NCBI RefSeq assembly: GCF_028994775.1
Contig: NZ_JAJQMN010000002.1
Span: forward strand, 434,001 to 498,000
DNA length: 64,000 nt
Reading direction: 5' to 3'
From: Promicromonospora iranensis
GTDB taxonomy: Bacteria > Actinomycetota > Actinomycetes > Actinomycetales > Cellulomonadaceae
Shown here: one piece after another, positions 17,603-26,834 of the stretch
Layout of the letters: the number at the start of each line of letters is the position of its first letter
Numbering within the stretch: position 1 is the stretch's first letter
Notes under the pieces: generated by a model
Databases searched by the model: none
Told to the model about the DNA's origin: nothing
The model's input: only the letters and a program-made list of their open reading frames with translations
Made by a program: the position numbers and the translations under genes

Positions 17603-19293
17603 CGGACCCCGCCGATCCTGTGGGCGAGCCCGCCGAGACCACGCACGCTCTCGACGAGCTCGACCACCGGGCGGGGCCCGAGGCGGCCGATGCCGTCGTC
17701 GTCGGGGCCGGGATCGGCGGGCTCGTCGCCGCGCACACGCTCGCCGCCCGCGGGCTGCGCGTCGTCGTCCTGGAGGCGGCCGACCGGGCCGGCGGGCCGA
17801 TCCGCGGCGGGGCGTTCGAGTCCCTGCCCGACGTGCCGCTGGACCTCGGTGCCGAGTCGTTCGCGGTGCGGGGTGGCGTCGTCGAGCGGCTGGCCGAGGA
17901 GCTGGGGCTGAGCGTCGAGGTGCCCGCGGGGCTCACGGCCTGGGGCTACGCGGCCGGCCGGGCGTTCCCGCTGCCCGCCGCCGGGGTGCTGGGCATCCCC
18001 TCGCGGCCGTGGGCCGCGGACGTGCGCCGCGCCGTCGGCTGGCCGGGCGTACTGCGCGGCGCGCTGGACCGCGTGCTGCCCGCGCGGCTCGTCGACACCA
18101 CTGACCTCGGGACGCTCACGCGGTCGCGGCTCGGGTCACGCGTGGCGGACCGGCTGGTGACGCCAGTAGCGGCCGGTGTGCACTCGGCTCCGCTCGACCG
18201 GCTCGACGTCGCCGCCGTCGCGCCCGGGCTGCTCGACGCGTACACGCGGACCCGGTCCCTCTCGCGAGCGGTGGCGTCGCTGCGGGCGGCGGCTCCCGCG
18301 GGCTCGGCGGTGCGCGGGTTCGACGGCGGTGTCCACACGCTCGTGAACGCCCTGGTGGAGCGGCTGGACGTGCGGCTGGGCGCGCGGGTGGTCGGTGTGG
18401 AACGGGTGCCGGCGGTGGAGCGGGCGCCCGGTGACGCTGCGGCAGCCGCCGGAACAAGTACCGCCCATCCCGGTCTGGCCGGACCAGGTGGTGGCAACTG
18501 GCTGGTACGCATCGAGGGGAGCCAGGCGGTACTCGCGGCACGGTTGGTGCTCGCGACGCGCCCCGACTTCGGTCCCTTGCTGACCGCCGGTCGCGACTTC
18601 GGTCCTTTGCCCCGAGATCGGTCAATCGAACGACCGATCTCGGAGCAAAGGACCGAAGTCGGAACGAAGGACGTGCAACCGACCGAAGTCACGCCCGCGC
18701 CGTACGGAGAACCGGCTCCGCCACTCGCGCTCTCCAGCGACCTGACCCCGCCGGCGGCGCCCGAGCGCGGTGCGGACATCCGCCTCGTCACGCTGCTCCT
18801 GGAGGCCCCCGAGCTCGATACGGCCCCGCGCGGTTCAGGGATGCTCGTCGCTCCCGGCACGGCGCCGGGCACGGTGCGCGCCAAGGCGCTGACCCACGCG
18901 ACCGCGAAGTGGCCGTGGCTGGCCCAGCGGGTGCACGACGCCGTCGGGCCCGGATGGCACGTGGTGCGGCTCAGCTACGGCCGGATCGGCGAGCCGACGC
19001 CGGAGCCGAACGCCGAGGAGGCCGCCCGCGACGCGTCTGCGCTGCTCGGTGTGGACCTGACCGGCCGGGTGCGGGACAGCCTGCACCAGCGCTGGGACGG
19101 GTCGCTGCCGCCGCCGACGCCGGTCTACCGGGCGGCGATCAAGCAGTTCGAGCAGGCGGTACTGGCCGAGCGGGGCCTCGATGCCACCGGCGGCTGGATC
19201 GCGGGGACGGGACTCGCGGCGATCGTCGGGCACGCGCGGCGCACGGCCGAACGGCTCGGGGAGCCGGGCGCGGCTCCGGACGGCAGGTGTTGA
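17599..19293 (+). CDS. hemG: Coproporphyrinogen III oxidase (protoporphyrinogen oxidase family)
   Basis: FAD enzyme (also called HemY/CgoX) that oxidises coproporphyrinogen III to coproporphyrin III in the actinobacterial coproporphyrin-dependent route. The Rossmann signature VVVGAGIGGLVAAHTLAARG starts near residue 33, followed by VVLEAADRAGGPIRG and LDLGAESFAVRGG. The C-terminus has the FAD-closing IAGTGLAAIVGHAR. At 564 residues it is roughly 80-100 longer than typical. One extra part is residues ~322-355, coded by a 68-bp near-perfect palindrome plus a half copy. A second is an N-terminal extension with GEPAETTHA, resembling the repeat-coded stretch in HemA. The GTG overlaps the hemE stop. 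Activity despite the insertion is not proven. Confidence 0.9.
   Translation: MTDPADPVGEPAETTHALDELDHRAGPEAADAVVVGAGIGGLVAAHTLAARGLRVVVLEAADRAGGPIRGGAFESLPDVPLDLGAESFAVRGGVVERLAEELGLSVEVPAGLTAWGYAAGRAFPLPAAGVLGIPSRPWAADVRRAVGWPGVLRGALDRVLPARLVDTTDLGTLTRSRLGSRVADRLVTPVAAGVHSAPLDRLDVAAVAPGLLDAYTRTRSLSRAVASLRAAAPAGSAVRGFDGGVHTLVNALVERLDVRLGARVVGVERVPAVERAPGDAAAAAGTSTAHPGLAGPGGGNWLVRIEGSQAVLAARLVLATRPDFGPLLTAGRDFGPLPRDRSIERPISEQRTEVGTKDVQPTEVTPAPYGEPAPPLALSSDLTPPAAPERGADIRLVTLLLEAPELDTAPRGSGMLVAPGTAPGTVRAKALTHATAKWPWLAQRVHDAVGPGWHVVRLSYGRIGEPTPEPNAEEAARDASALLGVDLTGRVRDSLHQRWDGSLPPPTPVYRAAIKQFEQAVLAERGLDATGGWIAGTGLAAIVGHARRTAERLGEPGAAPDGRC
18594..18661. repeat. 68-bp palindromic element in frame inside hemG
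   Basis: Arms at 18594-18623 and 18632-18661 pair at 29 of 30 positions around an 8-base spacer AATCGAAC. The left arm begins CGACTTCGGTCCTTTGC. A half copy of the same arm start (CGACTTCGGTCCCTTGC) sits exactly 30 bp upstream at 18564. The element is read through in frame by the hemG gene. Confidence 0.95.
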
Positions 19294-19320
19294 GGCCCGG
19301 GCGGGGAGCCGGAGCCCTTC

Positions 19321-19353
19321 GACACGGCGAGGACACGGCGAGGACACGGCGGG
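19321..19353. repeat. Three 11-bp tandem repeats between hemG and hemC
   Basis: GACACGGCGAG occurs twice and is followed by GACACGGCGGG. Just after it TTCTGACA occurs twice (from 19354). The array lies 28 bp past the hemG stop in the 152-bp hemG-hemC gap, which probably holds the hemC promoter; a role for the repeats is unknown. Confidence 0.85.
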
Positions 19354-19445
19354 TTCTGACACAACGTTCTGACAGTGCGCCAGCAAGGATGTGAGATGAG
19401 CCCTTGGGTTTCCTCCCGACGGGGGTTCGGGTAGAGACTGGGATA

Positions 19446-20492
19446 GTGACCCCGACCCCCCTCGCCGTCAGCACCTCCGGAAGCGCTCCGGGCGACCCCG
19501 CGCCGATCCTTCTCGGCACGCGTGCGAGCGCCCTCGCCACCACCCAGAGCGGTCTGGTGGCCAAGCGCCTCGAGGAACTGACCGGCCGGCCGGTCGAGCT
19601 GGTGCACATCCGGACCGAGGGCGACGTGAAGACCGGCAGTCTCGCCAGCCTCGGCGGCACGGGCGTCTTCGTGACGGCCCTGCGGGAAGCCCTGCTCGAC
19701 GGGCGCTGCGACGTCGCCGTCCACTCCCTCAAGGACCTTCCGACCACCCCCGCACCCGACCTCACCTTCGTGACACCCGAGCGGGCCGACCCGCGCGACG
19801 CCCTGTGCGCCCGCGACGGCCTGACCCTCGCGACCCTCCCGCACGGAGGCCGCGTCGGTACGGGCTCGCCCCGGCGAGCCGCGCAGATCCGCGCCGCCCG
19901 GCCGGACCTGGAGGTCGTCGACATCCGCGGCAACGTCGGCACCCGCCTCGACCGGGCGCTCGGTCCGAACGCTGACCTCGACGCGGTCGTCCTCGCGTAC
20001 GCGGGTCTCGCGCGGCTCGACCGCACCGAGGTGATCAGCGAGGCGCTCGACGTCGACGTCGTCGCCCCCGCGCCCGGTCAGGGTGCGCTCGCCGTGGAGG
20101 TCCGCACGGCCGACATCGCCTCCGAGTCCGGCGACGCACCCCGCGTGCCCGATCTCGCCGAGGCGATCCACCGGCTCGACCACCGGCCGACCCGCCTCGG
20201 TGTCCTCGCCGAACGTTCGGTGCTGGCCCGCCTGGAGGCGGGCTGTGCCGCCCCCGTCGGGGCGCACGCGACGGTGTCCGGCGACGTGCTGCGGCTGCGT
20301 GCCGTGGTCGCCGCCGTGGACGGCTCGGAGCAGATGTCGAGCGAGGGCGAGGCCCTCCTCTCCCCGGACGTCGCACCCGACGTGATCGACGATGTCGCCC
20401 GCGCGCTCGGCACCTCCGTGGCCGAGGACCTGCTGGCCGACGGCGCCGAACGCCTCGCCCCGCTGAGCGCCACGGTCCCGGAGAAGGCGTGA
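19446..20492 (+). CDS. hemC: Hydroxymethylbilane synthase (porphobilinogen deaminase)
   Basis: Joins four porphobilinogens into the linear tetrapyrrole hydroxymethylbilane. LLGTRASALATTQSG opens the fold; VHSLKDLPT carries the catalytic Asp-adjacent loop, VGTGSPRRAAQIRAARPDLEV and IRGNVGTRLDR bind cofactor and substrate carboxylates, and APGQGALAVEVR closes domain 2. LEAGCAAPVGAHA near residue 260 holds the Cys that anchors the dipyrromethane cofactor. The GTG at 19446 is chosen because it starts shortly before the fold; a TTG at 19404 is in frame but adds a non-conserved leader. Its TGA overlaps the GTG of hemD. Confidence 0.96.
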   Translation: MTPTPLAVSTSGSAPGDPAPILLGTRASALATTQSGLVAKRLEELTGRPVELVHIRTEGDVKTGSLASLGGTGVFVTALREALLDGRCDVAVHSLKDLPTTPAPDLTFVTPERADPRDALCARDGLTLATLPHGGRVGTGSPRRAAQIRAARPDLEVVDIRGNVGTRLDRALGPNADLDAVVLAYAGLARLDRTEVISEALDVDVVAPAPGQGALAVEVRTADIASESGDAPRVPDLAEAIHRLDHRPTRLGVLAERSVLARLEAGCAAPVGAHATVSGDVLRLRAVVAAVDGSEQMSSEGEALLSPDVAPDVIDDVARALGTSVAEDLLADGAERLAPLSATVPEKA

Positions 20493-21337
20493 CCGAGCCG
20501 GCCCTGCCCGCTCCCGAACTTCCCGGACCGGCCGGGTCAACCGGATCGGCCGGTCGTCGGCCCGCGGTGCTGGTCGCGCGGACCCCGGAGCGAGCCGCGG
20601 GCCTGCTCACGCTGCTGAGTGAGCGAGGGTTCGACCCGGTGGCCGCGCCGGTCATCGAACGAGCACCCGTCGACGACCGGGCGGAGCTCGACACCGCCCG
20701 GGAGCGCCTCGCTCGGGGCGACTACGACTGGGTGGCCCTCACGAGCGTGAACGCCGTCGACGCGCTGCTCGGTCCCGCGCCGGACGCGGAGGTCGCCCGG
20801 GACGACACCACGTCTGCGGAGTCGGTTGTCCGGGCTCGCCCGGCAGGACCGGCCACCGCGTCCGTGCGGTGGGCCGCCGTCGGGCCCGCGACAGGGCGCG
20901 CGCTGGCCGCTCACGGGCTCGAGGTCGCGCTGGTCCCGGGAACCGCCACCGGTGCGGGACTCGCCGAGGCCTTCCCCGCGGCGCCGGACGACCTCCCCGC
21001 GCCACGGGTGCTCCTCCCGCTCGGAGACCTCGCGTCCGACACCCTCCGCGGCGGCCTTGCGGCCAAGGGGTGGGCCGCCGATGTCGTGACGGCCTACCGG
21101 ACGGTCACCCGTGAGCTGCCCGGGGAGCTTCGGCGGCCGTACGACGTCGTCGTGGTCGCCTCGGGCTCGGCTGCCCGCCAGGTCGCGGCCCAGCTGGGCC
21201 CGCAGCGGGTCGTCGCGATCGGGGAGCCGTCGGCCCGCGCGGCGGGCGCCGTCGGGCACACGGTGCTCGCGGTCGCCGCGGAACCCACGGACGAGGCCCT
21301 CGCCGACGCCGTGACCGAGGCACTCGTCAGGACCTGA
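20489..21337 (+). CDS. hemD: Uroporphyrinogen III synthase
   Basis: Cyclises hydroxymethylbilane with inversion of ring D to give uroporphyrinogen III. The sequence is weakly conserved, as usual for Hem[33 protein letters not shown] begins domain 1, [15 protein letters not shown] is the signature strand, [13 protein letters not shown] and [21 protein letters not shown] follow, and [11 protein letters not shown] plus [15 protein letters not shown] finish domain 2. The position directly after hemC, with a GTGA overlap, supports the call. The first ~22 residues are Pro/Gly/Ala-rich and probably disordered. Confidence 0.92.
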   Translation: MTEPALPAPELPGPAGSTGSAGRRPAVLVARTPERAAGLLTLLSERGFDPVAAPVIERAPVDDRAELDTARERLARGDYDWVALTSVNAVDALLGPAPDAEVARDDTTSAESVVRARPAGPATASVRWAAVGPATGRALAAHGLEVALVPGTATGAGLAEAFPAAPDDLPAPRVLLPLGDLASDTLRGGLAAKGWAADVVTAYRTVTRELPGELRRPYDVVVVASGSAARQVAAQLGPQRVVAIGEPSARAAGAVGHTVLAVAAEPTDEALADAVTEALVRT

Positions 21338-21380
21338 GGCACAGAACACGCTCCATCGTCAGAACAGAGAGAAGGACACC

Positions 21381-22379
21381 TTGAGCTCCACCGGGATCGT
21401 GTACCGACCGCGTCGTCTGCGTGCCACACCGGGCATGCGCCGCCTTGTCGCGGAGACCCGGCTGCACGCCGCCGACCTGGTGCTGCCGCTCTTCGTCAAG
21501 GAAGGGCTGACCGAGCCCGCGCCGCTCGCGAGCATGCCCGGTCAGGTGCAGCACACCGAGGAGTCCCTGGTCGAGGCCGTCCGCGCCGCGCGGGACGCGG
21601 GCCTGGGCGGCGTCATGCTGTTCGGCATCCCCGCGGTCAAGGACGCGCACGGGTCGCAGGGGGACGCCGAGGACGGGATCCTGCAGCGGGCGCTGCGGGC
21701 GTCGCGCACGGTGCTGGACGAGGTCCCGGCGGGCACGGCCACTCCGGTCCTCATGGCCGACACCTGCCTCGACGAGTTCACCGACCACGGCCACTGCGGC
21801 GTCCTCACGTCCACAGGGGCTGTGGACAACGACGCCACGCTCACGCGCTACGCCTCGATGGCGGTGGCGCAGGCGAGGGCGGGCGCCGACGTTATCTCGC
21901 CGTCGGGCATGATGGACGGCCAGGTCGCGATGATCCGGGACGCCCTGGACGACGCCGACTTCGTCGACACGAGCATCCTGGCCTACAGCGCGAAGTACGC
22001 GAGCGCGTACTACGGCCCGTTCCGGGAGGCCGTGGACTCGGAGCTCAAGGGCGACCGCAAGACGTACCAGATGGACTTCGCGAACGCCCGCGAGGGTCTG
22101 CGCGAGGCCGACCTGGACCTCGCCGAGGGTGCGGACATGGTGATGGTGAAGCCTGCCGGGTCGTACCTGGACGTGCTGCGCGCCGTCGCCGACCGGAGCG
22201 ACGTGCCCGTTGCCGCGTACCAGGTGTCGGGCGAGTACGCGATGATCGAGGCAGCCGGAGCGAACGGCTGGATCGACCGCGACCGGGCGGTCATGGAGTC
22301 GGTGACGAGCATCAAGCGGGCGGGCGCCGACGTGATCCTCACGTACTGGGCCCTGGAGATTGCGGACTGGCTCCGCTGA
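21381..22379 (+). CDS. hemB: Delta-aminolevulinic acid dehydratase (porphobilinogen synthase)
   Basis: Condenses two 5-aminolevulinates to porphobilinogen. [18 protein letters not shown] is the N-terminal arm. [17 protein letters not shown] carries the metal-site Cys/His/Cys pattern, [12 protein letters not shown] follows, and the Schiff-base Lys residues lie in [15 protein letters not shown] and in [14 protein letters not shown]. At 332 residues it is full length. The start is TTG, chosen because AAGGA lies seven bases upstream and the reading gives the expected N-terminus. A 44-bp gap separates it from hemD, and a long palindrome follows the stop. Confidence 0.96.
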   Translation: MSSTGIVYRPRRLRATPGMRRLVAETRLHAADLVLPLFVKEGLTEPAPLASMPGQVQHTEESLVEAVRAARDAGLGGVMLFGIPAVKDAHGSQGDAEDGILQRALRASRTVLDEVPAGTATPVLMADTCLDEFTDHGHCGVLTSTGAVDNDATLTRYASMAVAQARAGADVISPSGMMDGQVAMIRDALDDADFVDTSILAYSAKYASAYYGPFREAVDSELKGDRKTYQMDFANAREGLREADLDLAEGADMVMVKPAGSYLDVLRAVADRSDVPVAAYQVSGEYAMIEAAGANGWIDRDRAVMESVTSIKRAGADVILTYWALEIADWLR

Positions 22380-22386
22380 CCTCCGC

Positions 22387-22443
22387 TGAGTGCTGGGTAT
22401 TTGTTGCCCCGCACCCACCCACACCACAAATACCCAGCACTCA
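22387..22443. repeat. Perfect 18-bp-arm palindrome between hemB and hemL
   Basis: TGAGTGCTGGGTATTTGT (22387-22404) pairs without mismatch with ACAAATACCCAGCACTCA (22426-22443) around a 21-base spacer. It begins 8 bp after the hemB stop and ends 15 bp before the hemL ATG. It could act as a hairpin in the transcript or be a mobile palindromic repeat. Confidence 0.9.
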
Positions 22444-22458
22444 ACGAGAAGGACGGGC

Positions 22459-23829
22459 ATGAGCGAAGCGATCGAGACCCAGGGCCTGCGCCGTGCCCCC
22501 GAGGCGAACCACGCCGCGTTCCTGCGTGCGCAGGGGGCGATCCCCGGTGGTGTGAACTCGCCGGTGCGCGCGTACCGCAGCGTGGGCGGCGACCCCCGCT
22601 TCCTCGCCTCGGCCCGCGGTCCGTACGTCACGGACGTGTCGGGGCGCGAGTACGTGGACCTGGTCTGCTCCTGGGGTCCGGCGCTGCTGGGCCACGCGCA
22701 CCCCGAGGTGGTCGCGGCGGTGCAGGAGGCCGCGGCGCGCGGCCTGTCGTTCGGCGCCCCCACGCTCGCGGAGGTCGACCTCGCGGAGGAGGTGCGCCGC
22801 CGGGTGCCTCCCGCCGAGCGGGTGCGCCTCGTGTCCACCGGCACCGAGGCGACGATGACGGCGATCCGGCTCGCCCGCGGGTTCACGGGCCGGCCGCTCG
22901 TCATCAAGTTCGCCGGCTGCTACCACGGCCACATGGACGCCCTGCTCGCCGAGGCCGGGTCGGGCGTTGCGACGCTCGCGCTGCCGGGTTCGGCGGGCGT
23001 CACCGAGGCGACCGCCGCCGAGACACTGGTGCTGCCCTACAACGACCTCGCGGCCGTCGAGGCGGCGTTCGCGCAGCGCGGCAGCGAGATCGCCGCGGTC
23101 ATCACGGAGGCGTCGCCCGCCAACATGGGCGTGGTACCGCCGGCCGAGGGCTTCAACGAGGGTCTCCGGCGGATCACCGCCCAGCACGGTGCGCTGTTCA
23201 TCATGGACGAGGTGCTCACCGGTTTCCGCGTGGGGCCGTCCGGCTGGTGGGGGCTCGAGAACGACGCGATCCGCGCCGTCGGCGGCGAGGGCTACACGCC
23301 CGACCTGTTCACCTTCGGCAAGGTCATCGGCGGCGGCATGCCCGTGGCGGCGCTCGGCGGGCCGGCGTCGATCATGGACCACCTGGCGCCGCTCGGGCCC
23401 GTCTACCAGGCGGGCACGCTCTCCGGTAACCCGGTGGCGGTCGCCTCGGGTCTCACGACCCTCCGCCTGGCCGACGACGCCGTGTACGCCCGGGTGGACG
23501 AGGTGGCCGCGACCCTGTCGGGCGCTGTCGGCGACGCGCTGTCCGCCGCCGGCGTGGAGCACCGCGTGCAGCGGGCCGGCTCCCTGTTCTCCGTGTTCTT
23601 CGGCCCGCTGGCCGCCGCGTCGGGCGTGCGCGACTACGCGCAGGCCCAGGCGCAGGAGACCTTCCGGTACACCGCCCTGTTCCACTCGATGCTGGAGTCC
23701 GGGGTCAACCTGCCGCCGTCGGTCTTCGAGGCCTGGTTCGTCTCGGCGGCGCACGACGACGCCGCGGTGAACCGCATCCTGGACGTCCTGCCCACGGCGG
23801 CGAGAGCGGCAGCCGCGGCACGTGCCTGA
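22459..23829 (+). CDS. hemL: Glutamate-1-semialdehyde 2,1-aminomutase
   Basis: PLP enzyme that converts glutamate-1-semialdehyde, made by HemA, into 5-aminolevulinate. [17 protein letters not shown] is the N-terminal signature. [24 protein letters not shown] and [11 protein letters not shown] are conserved active-site segments, [13 protein letters not shown] carries the PLP-ring Asp, and the Schiff-base Lys is near residue 288 in [17 protein letters not shown]. At 456 residues it is slightly longer than usual. GAGAAGGACGGGC precedes the ATG, which decides the start. It ends the heme cluster; genes for the final steps (ferrochelatase, coproheme decarboxylase) are not in this window. Confidence 0.97.
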   Translation: MSEAIETQGLRRAPEANHAAFLRAQGAIPGGVNSPVRAYRSVGGDPRFLASARGPYVTDVSGREYVDLVCSWGPALLGHAHPEVVAAVQEAAARGLSFGAPTLAEVDLAEEVRRRVPPAERVRLVSTGTEATMTAIRLARGFTGRPLVIKFAGCYHGHMDALLAEAGSGVATLALPGSAGVTEATAAETLVLPYNDLAAVEAAFAQRGSEIAAVITEASPANMGVVPPAEGFNEGLRRITAQHGALFIMDEVLTGFRVGPSGWWGLENDAIRAVGGEGYTPDLFTFGKVIGGGMPVAALGGPASIMDHLAPLGPVYQAGTLSGNPVAVASGLTTLRLADDAVYARVDEVAATLSGAVGDALSAAGVEHRVQRAGSLFSVFFGPLAAASGVRDYAQAQAQETFRYTALFHSMLESGVNLPPSVFEAWFVSAAHDDAAVNRILDVLPTAARAAAAARA

Positions 23830-23845
23830 TGGGTAGTCGTCCCCG

Positions 23846-23876
23846 TCGACAGAGGGCGCGCCCTCTGCGATATTGA
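23846..23876 (+). promoter_or_regulatory. Candidate promoter and operator of the five-gene operon
   Basis: AGAGGGCGCGCCCTCT (23851-23866) is a perfect 16-bp palindrome between a weak -35 (TCGACA, 23846-23851) and a -10-like TATTGA (23871-23876). A protein bound there would block the polymerase. It could instead be the end hairpin of hemL, 21 bp upstream, but it has no loop and no T-tract. Confidence 0.4.
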
Positions 23877-23907
23877 TGGCCGGCACGAACCGGACCAAGG
23901 GGCATCG

Positions 23908-24195
23908 ATGGCTGAGAAGCTGCACGTCGATCTGGCACAAGTCGACACCACCGCGGAGAAGCTCGGCTTCATCGCCACCAACCTGCGCGAGTCGGAGACG
24001 AATGCCGACGCACTCGCCGGCATGATCCCGCACGACGGCCTGTCCGGGTGCGTCTCGAAGTTCGGCAACGACTGGGACCGTGCTCGGAACGAGCTCATCG
24101 GAAAGGTCGAGGACCTGAACAAGGTCGGCAAGCAGATCTTCGAGACCTTCACGGACGCGGACCGCCAGATGGCCAAAGGGCTGACGGGTTCCTGA
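23908..24195 (+). CDS. Small helical WXG100-like protein
   Basis: A 95-residue protein, all predicted helix, with no signal peptide. Two helical arms surround a central segment HDGLSGCVSKFGNDWDRARN with one Trp. Size and layout match WXG100-type type VII secretion substrates or partners, but the exact WxG motif is absent (GNDW instead) and I see no YxxxD/E signal near the C-terminus. AAGGGG precedes the ATG. It is the first gene of an operon in which genes 2-5 follow at 1, 2, -4 and -4 bp. The role is inferred as partner of the next, larger protein. Confidence 0.65.
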   Translation: MAEKLHVDLAQVDTTAEKLGFIATNLRESETNADALAGMIPHDGLSGCVSKFGNDWDRARNELIGKVEDLNKVGKQIFETFTDADRQMAKGLTGS

Positions 24196-24196
24196 G

Positions 24197-25606
24197 ATGA
24201 GCGACATCTCCGCAGCACTCGCGAACGCCGAAGAGATCGAGACGATCCCCGGCGACGCCGAAGGAATCCGCAGCCATGCCCACAAGTACTCGGACATGGC
24301 CATCCTGGTGACGCGCGCCGTCCAGGACCTGAAGATCATCAACGCCGACCGTGAGCGGTACATCGCTGACTCGACCGACGCCATGTTCGACAAGTCCGAG
24401 GACGTGGTGCCGCAGCTGGAGAAGATCCAGGGCCGTTACGAGGTAGCCGGCTCGGAGCTCGCTGCTTTCGCGCAGGTCCTCGCCGATGCGCAGGCCGACG
24501 CCCGGACGGCGATCAGCACACGGGACACCAACATCGACGACGTGCGCCGCTACCAGGGCCAGATCGCGGAGGCCGAGGACGCTCCGGCGCCGACGCCCGA
24601 CGACGACGGCCCCACACCCCAGCAGCAGGCCGGCCGCCTCGAAGCCGCCGCGGAACCGCACGTCCAGGCGCTCCGGGACGCCCACACCCTGTGGAGGGAA
24701 GCGCGGCAAGCGGTCGAGGACCGGGCCCGCACGGCCGAGGACCGGCTCAACGAGGCCATGGACGCCGACGGCCTCACCGACTCGACCTGGGACAAGTTCG
24801 CCAACTGGGTGAGCGACAACGCGGGCTGGATCCAGGCGCTCAAGGACGTCCTGTCGCTCATCGCGACCGCGCTGGCCGTGCTCTCCCTCTTCTTCCCCGG
24901 TCTGCTGCTGCTCGCGGCGATCTTCGCCGGCCTCACGCTCCTGTTGAGCGTGACCCTGGCCTCGACAGGGAACGGGTCCTGGCTGGACGTCGCCCTCGAC
25001 ACGGTGGCGCTGCTTACCCTCGGGGTCGGCGCGGCGGCCGGCGGCCTCGTCAAGGGCGTCACCTCGGCGCTCCGGTTCACCCGGTCGAGCCGGGCCGCGT
25101 GGACGGCGGCGGCCAAGCCCGGTGTCTTCGCCAGGCTCACCCGCCCGGTGCGGGCCGCTTTCCGGTACGGCGACGAGGCCGCGAAGGTCAGCGACGACTT
25201 CGCCAGGGCGCTGCCCAGGGGGATGCCTCTCACGGGTCGCCCCGCCTACCTCGGCACCGGCAACATCAGCCGGGTCTGGCAGGCCGGAGGCACCGACTCA
25301 GCGGTCTTCCGGGCGATCGCCAACGGCACGTCCCACGGTGCCGGCGGTCTGGTCGACGACGGGCTGCGCGGACTCGGCTCGTTCTTCTCCGGGTCCGCCG
25401 CCGCGATGAACTGGGCGGGCCTGGGCGCGTTCGGCATCGGCTGGCACGACGACGTCGTCAACGGCAAGGACTGGTCGGTCGGCGACGCCGAGCTCAGCCT
25501 TCCAGGGTTCAGGGATCTCCCTGGCCCGGTCGGCGACGGCCTCGGCTCCTACGGGGACTGGTGGAAGAGCGTCGACGGCGCGACGGTCGAAGGGGTCGGC
25601 AACTGA
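24197..25606 (+). CDS. Putative type VII-like effector with helical head and membrane-inserting middle
   Basis: A 469-residue protein. Residues 1-130 are long helices (ADRERYIADSTDAMFDKSED) like LXG/WXG-type N-terminal domains, followed by an acidic Pro-rich linker (APAPTPDDDGPTPQQQ) and another charged helix. Residues ~205-295 are strongly hydrophobic (LIATALAVLSLFFPGLLLLA and VALLTLGVGAAAGGLV), enough for two to four membrane passes. The C-terminal ~170 residues are Gly/Ala-rich and end in DWWKSVDGATVEGVGN. No known toxin catalytic motif is visible. A membrane-active effector or a surface component are both possible. It starts one base after the previous stop. Confidence 0.6.
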   Translation: MSDISAALANAEEIETIPGDAEGIRSHAHKYSDMAILVTRAVQDLKIINADRERYIADSTDAMFDKSEDVVPQLEKIQGRYEVAGSELAAFAQVLADAQADARTAISTRDTNIDDVRRYQGQIAEAEDAPAPTPDDDGPTPQQQAGRLEAAAEPHVQALRDAHTLWREARQAVEDRARTAEDRLNEAMDADGLTDSTWDKFANWVSDNAGWIQALKDVLSLIATALAVLSLFFPGLLLLAAIFAGLTLLLSVTLASTGNGSWLDVALDTVALLTLGVGAAAGGLVKGVTSALRFTRSSRAAWTAAAKPGVFARLTRPVRAAFRYGDEAAKVSDDFARALPRGMPLTGRPAYLGTGNISRVWQAGGTDSAVFRAIANGTSHGAGGLVDDGLRGLGSFFSGSAAAMNWAGLGAFGIGWHDDVVNGKDWSVGDAELSLPGFRDLPGPVGDGLGSYGDWWKSVDGATVEGVGN

Positions 25607-25608
25607 GG

Positions 25609-26160
25609 ATGCAGATCGCCGAGCAGCAGCAATCGCTCCTGGACCGCCTGTTCTTCGTGCTGGCCCTGTGCATCTGCGCAGAGCTTCTCGTCGGCGGAGC
25701 AGTGAACATCGTGGTGCAAAGCCTCGCCGGCCCGATAGCGGGCGACCACCTCGCCTTCGTGGTCTGGCGTGCCCTGGCGTGGATACCGGCCCTGCTCTAC
25801 GTCACGATGGTCGTGCTCTCCGTGCCCCTGCCCCGCTCCACGGGCCGCGCCCCCAGGACGCCGGCAGCTGGACGCATGCGGCTGCCGGTCGTGGGGCGTG
25901 GCGCGCTGCTCTTCTTCGGGTTCATGACGCTGTGGGGAACGTGGATGCATGCCGTCTCGTTCCTCTCGGCGGACGCGCCGGTGCCTGGGTCGGCGGCACT
26001 CGTCGTCTACGTGGTGTTCGGCGGGATCGCACTCCTCGTGCTGCGCATCGTGCTCGGCTGGCTGCGCCTCGTTCCCCGTTCCTGGCGCGTCGCACCTGAG
26101 CCCGCACCGGGCGTCGAGATCCCCGAACAACGATTCGCTCCCTCCAAGGACGACACATGA
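25609..26160 (+). CDS. Four-TM membrane protein of unknown function
   Basis: A 183-residue integral membrane protein. Hydrophobic segments lie near residues 10-34, 45-68, 90-115 and 118-142; the loop RSTGRAPRTPAAGR is basic, which places it in the cytosol by the positive-inside rule. The C-terminal ~35 residues are soluble and Pro-rich. No family is recognised. It starts two bases after the stop of the putative effector gene, and its own TGA overlaps the next ATG (ATGA). It could be a membrane immunity protein or part of an export site; context only. Confidence 0.65.
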   Translation: MQIAEQQQSLLDRLFFVLALCICAELLVGGAVNIVVQSLAGPIAGDHLAFVVWRALAWIPALLYVTMVVLSVPLPRSTGRAPRTPAAGRMRLPVVGRGALLFFGFMTLWGTWMHAVSFLSADAPVPGSAALVVYVVFGGIALLVLRIVLGWLRLVPRSWRVAPEPAPGVEIPEQRFAPSKDDT

Positions 26161-26834
26161 CCGGCTTGCGCGCTCACTCGTACACGCTGGTCCTGCCGCC
26201 CGGATTCGTGCTGGTGCCCGTCCAGGGGGACACGAAGGCCAACGTGGCGACCGTGCTCCGTGGGTTCTACGGCAAGATCGCCGACGACAGGATGCGCGGC
26301 CGCGTGCGCATGCTCGAACGCTCCCTCGTGCACGTAGCGACACAGGCGAAGGACAAGGGCGTCGTCGACCTGGTCCTCCCCCTCGGTGTCCCGTGGCAGG
26401 CCCCCGTCTCGCTCTCGTGCACCTTCGCGCCCGCGTTGCTGACCGGCCCCGCCGTCGGTCCGGACGCCACAGAGGTCACCACACGAGCCGGTCAGGCGAT
26501 GCGCGAGGTGGTCCTGCACGAGGCAGACGCCCAGCTCCCTGACCTGGACGGCCTCGACCTGCCCGGCGGGTCGGGCGCCGACTCGTCCAACAGCCCCCTG
26601 CGGACGGTGCACCACGTCTGGGAGCCGCCCGTGCCGGACGTCGGGCGCCTGATCGGTACGTTCACGATCGCCGGCTCCGACGACCCCGAGCTGGCGCCGC
26701 TCGTCGACGCCCTGACCGAGCTCGGCGACACGATCATGTCGTCCCTGGCCTGGAGAGGGCTCCGGATCGACGGCGGAGCGGTCGACGCGAAGGTGCCGGC
26801 CTCGGACACCACCGGACGAGAGGGCGCACCATGA
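26157..26834 (+). CDS. Unknown alpha/beta protein, possibly Mog1/DUF1795-like
   Basis: A 225-residue soluble protein without signal peptide. It alternates strands and amphipathic helices: SYTLVLPPGFVLVPVQG at the start, a helix VATVLRGFYGKIADD, and at the end RLIGTFTIAGSDDPE then a helix LVDALTELGDTIMSSLAW. The strand-then-helix ending resembles that of the next gene product, so the two may be distant relatives. The pattern reminds me of Mog1/PsbP-like folds (DUF1795, DcrB); this is a guess from secondary structure. ATGA overlap with the previous gene and again with the next. Confidence 0.6.
   Translation: MTGLRAHSYTLVLPPGFVLVPVQGDTKANVATVLRGFYGKIADDRMRGRVRMLERSLVHVATQAKDKGVVDLVLPLGVPWQAPVSLSCTFAPALLTGPAVGPDATEVTTRAGQAMREVVLHEADAQLPDLDGLDLPGGSGADSSNSPLRTVHHVWEPPVPDVGRLIGTFTIAGSDDPELAPLVDALTELGDTIMSSLAWRGLRIDGGAVDAKVPASDTTGREGAP

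Noticed and set aside
23851-23866. AGAGGGCGCGCCCTCT as the terminator of hemL
   Set aside because: The palindrome has no loop and no T-tract and lies between possible -35 and -10 elements of the next operon, so I prefer an operator, with low confidence.
23908-24195. Calling the 95-residue protein a true WXG100/ESAT-6 member
   Set aside because: The WxG motif and a YxxxD/E export signal are not seen; only size and helical pattern agree.
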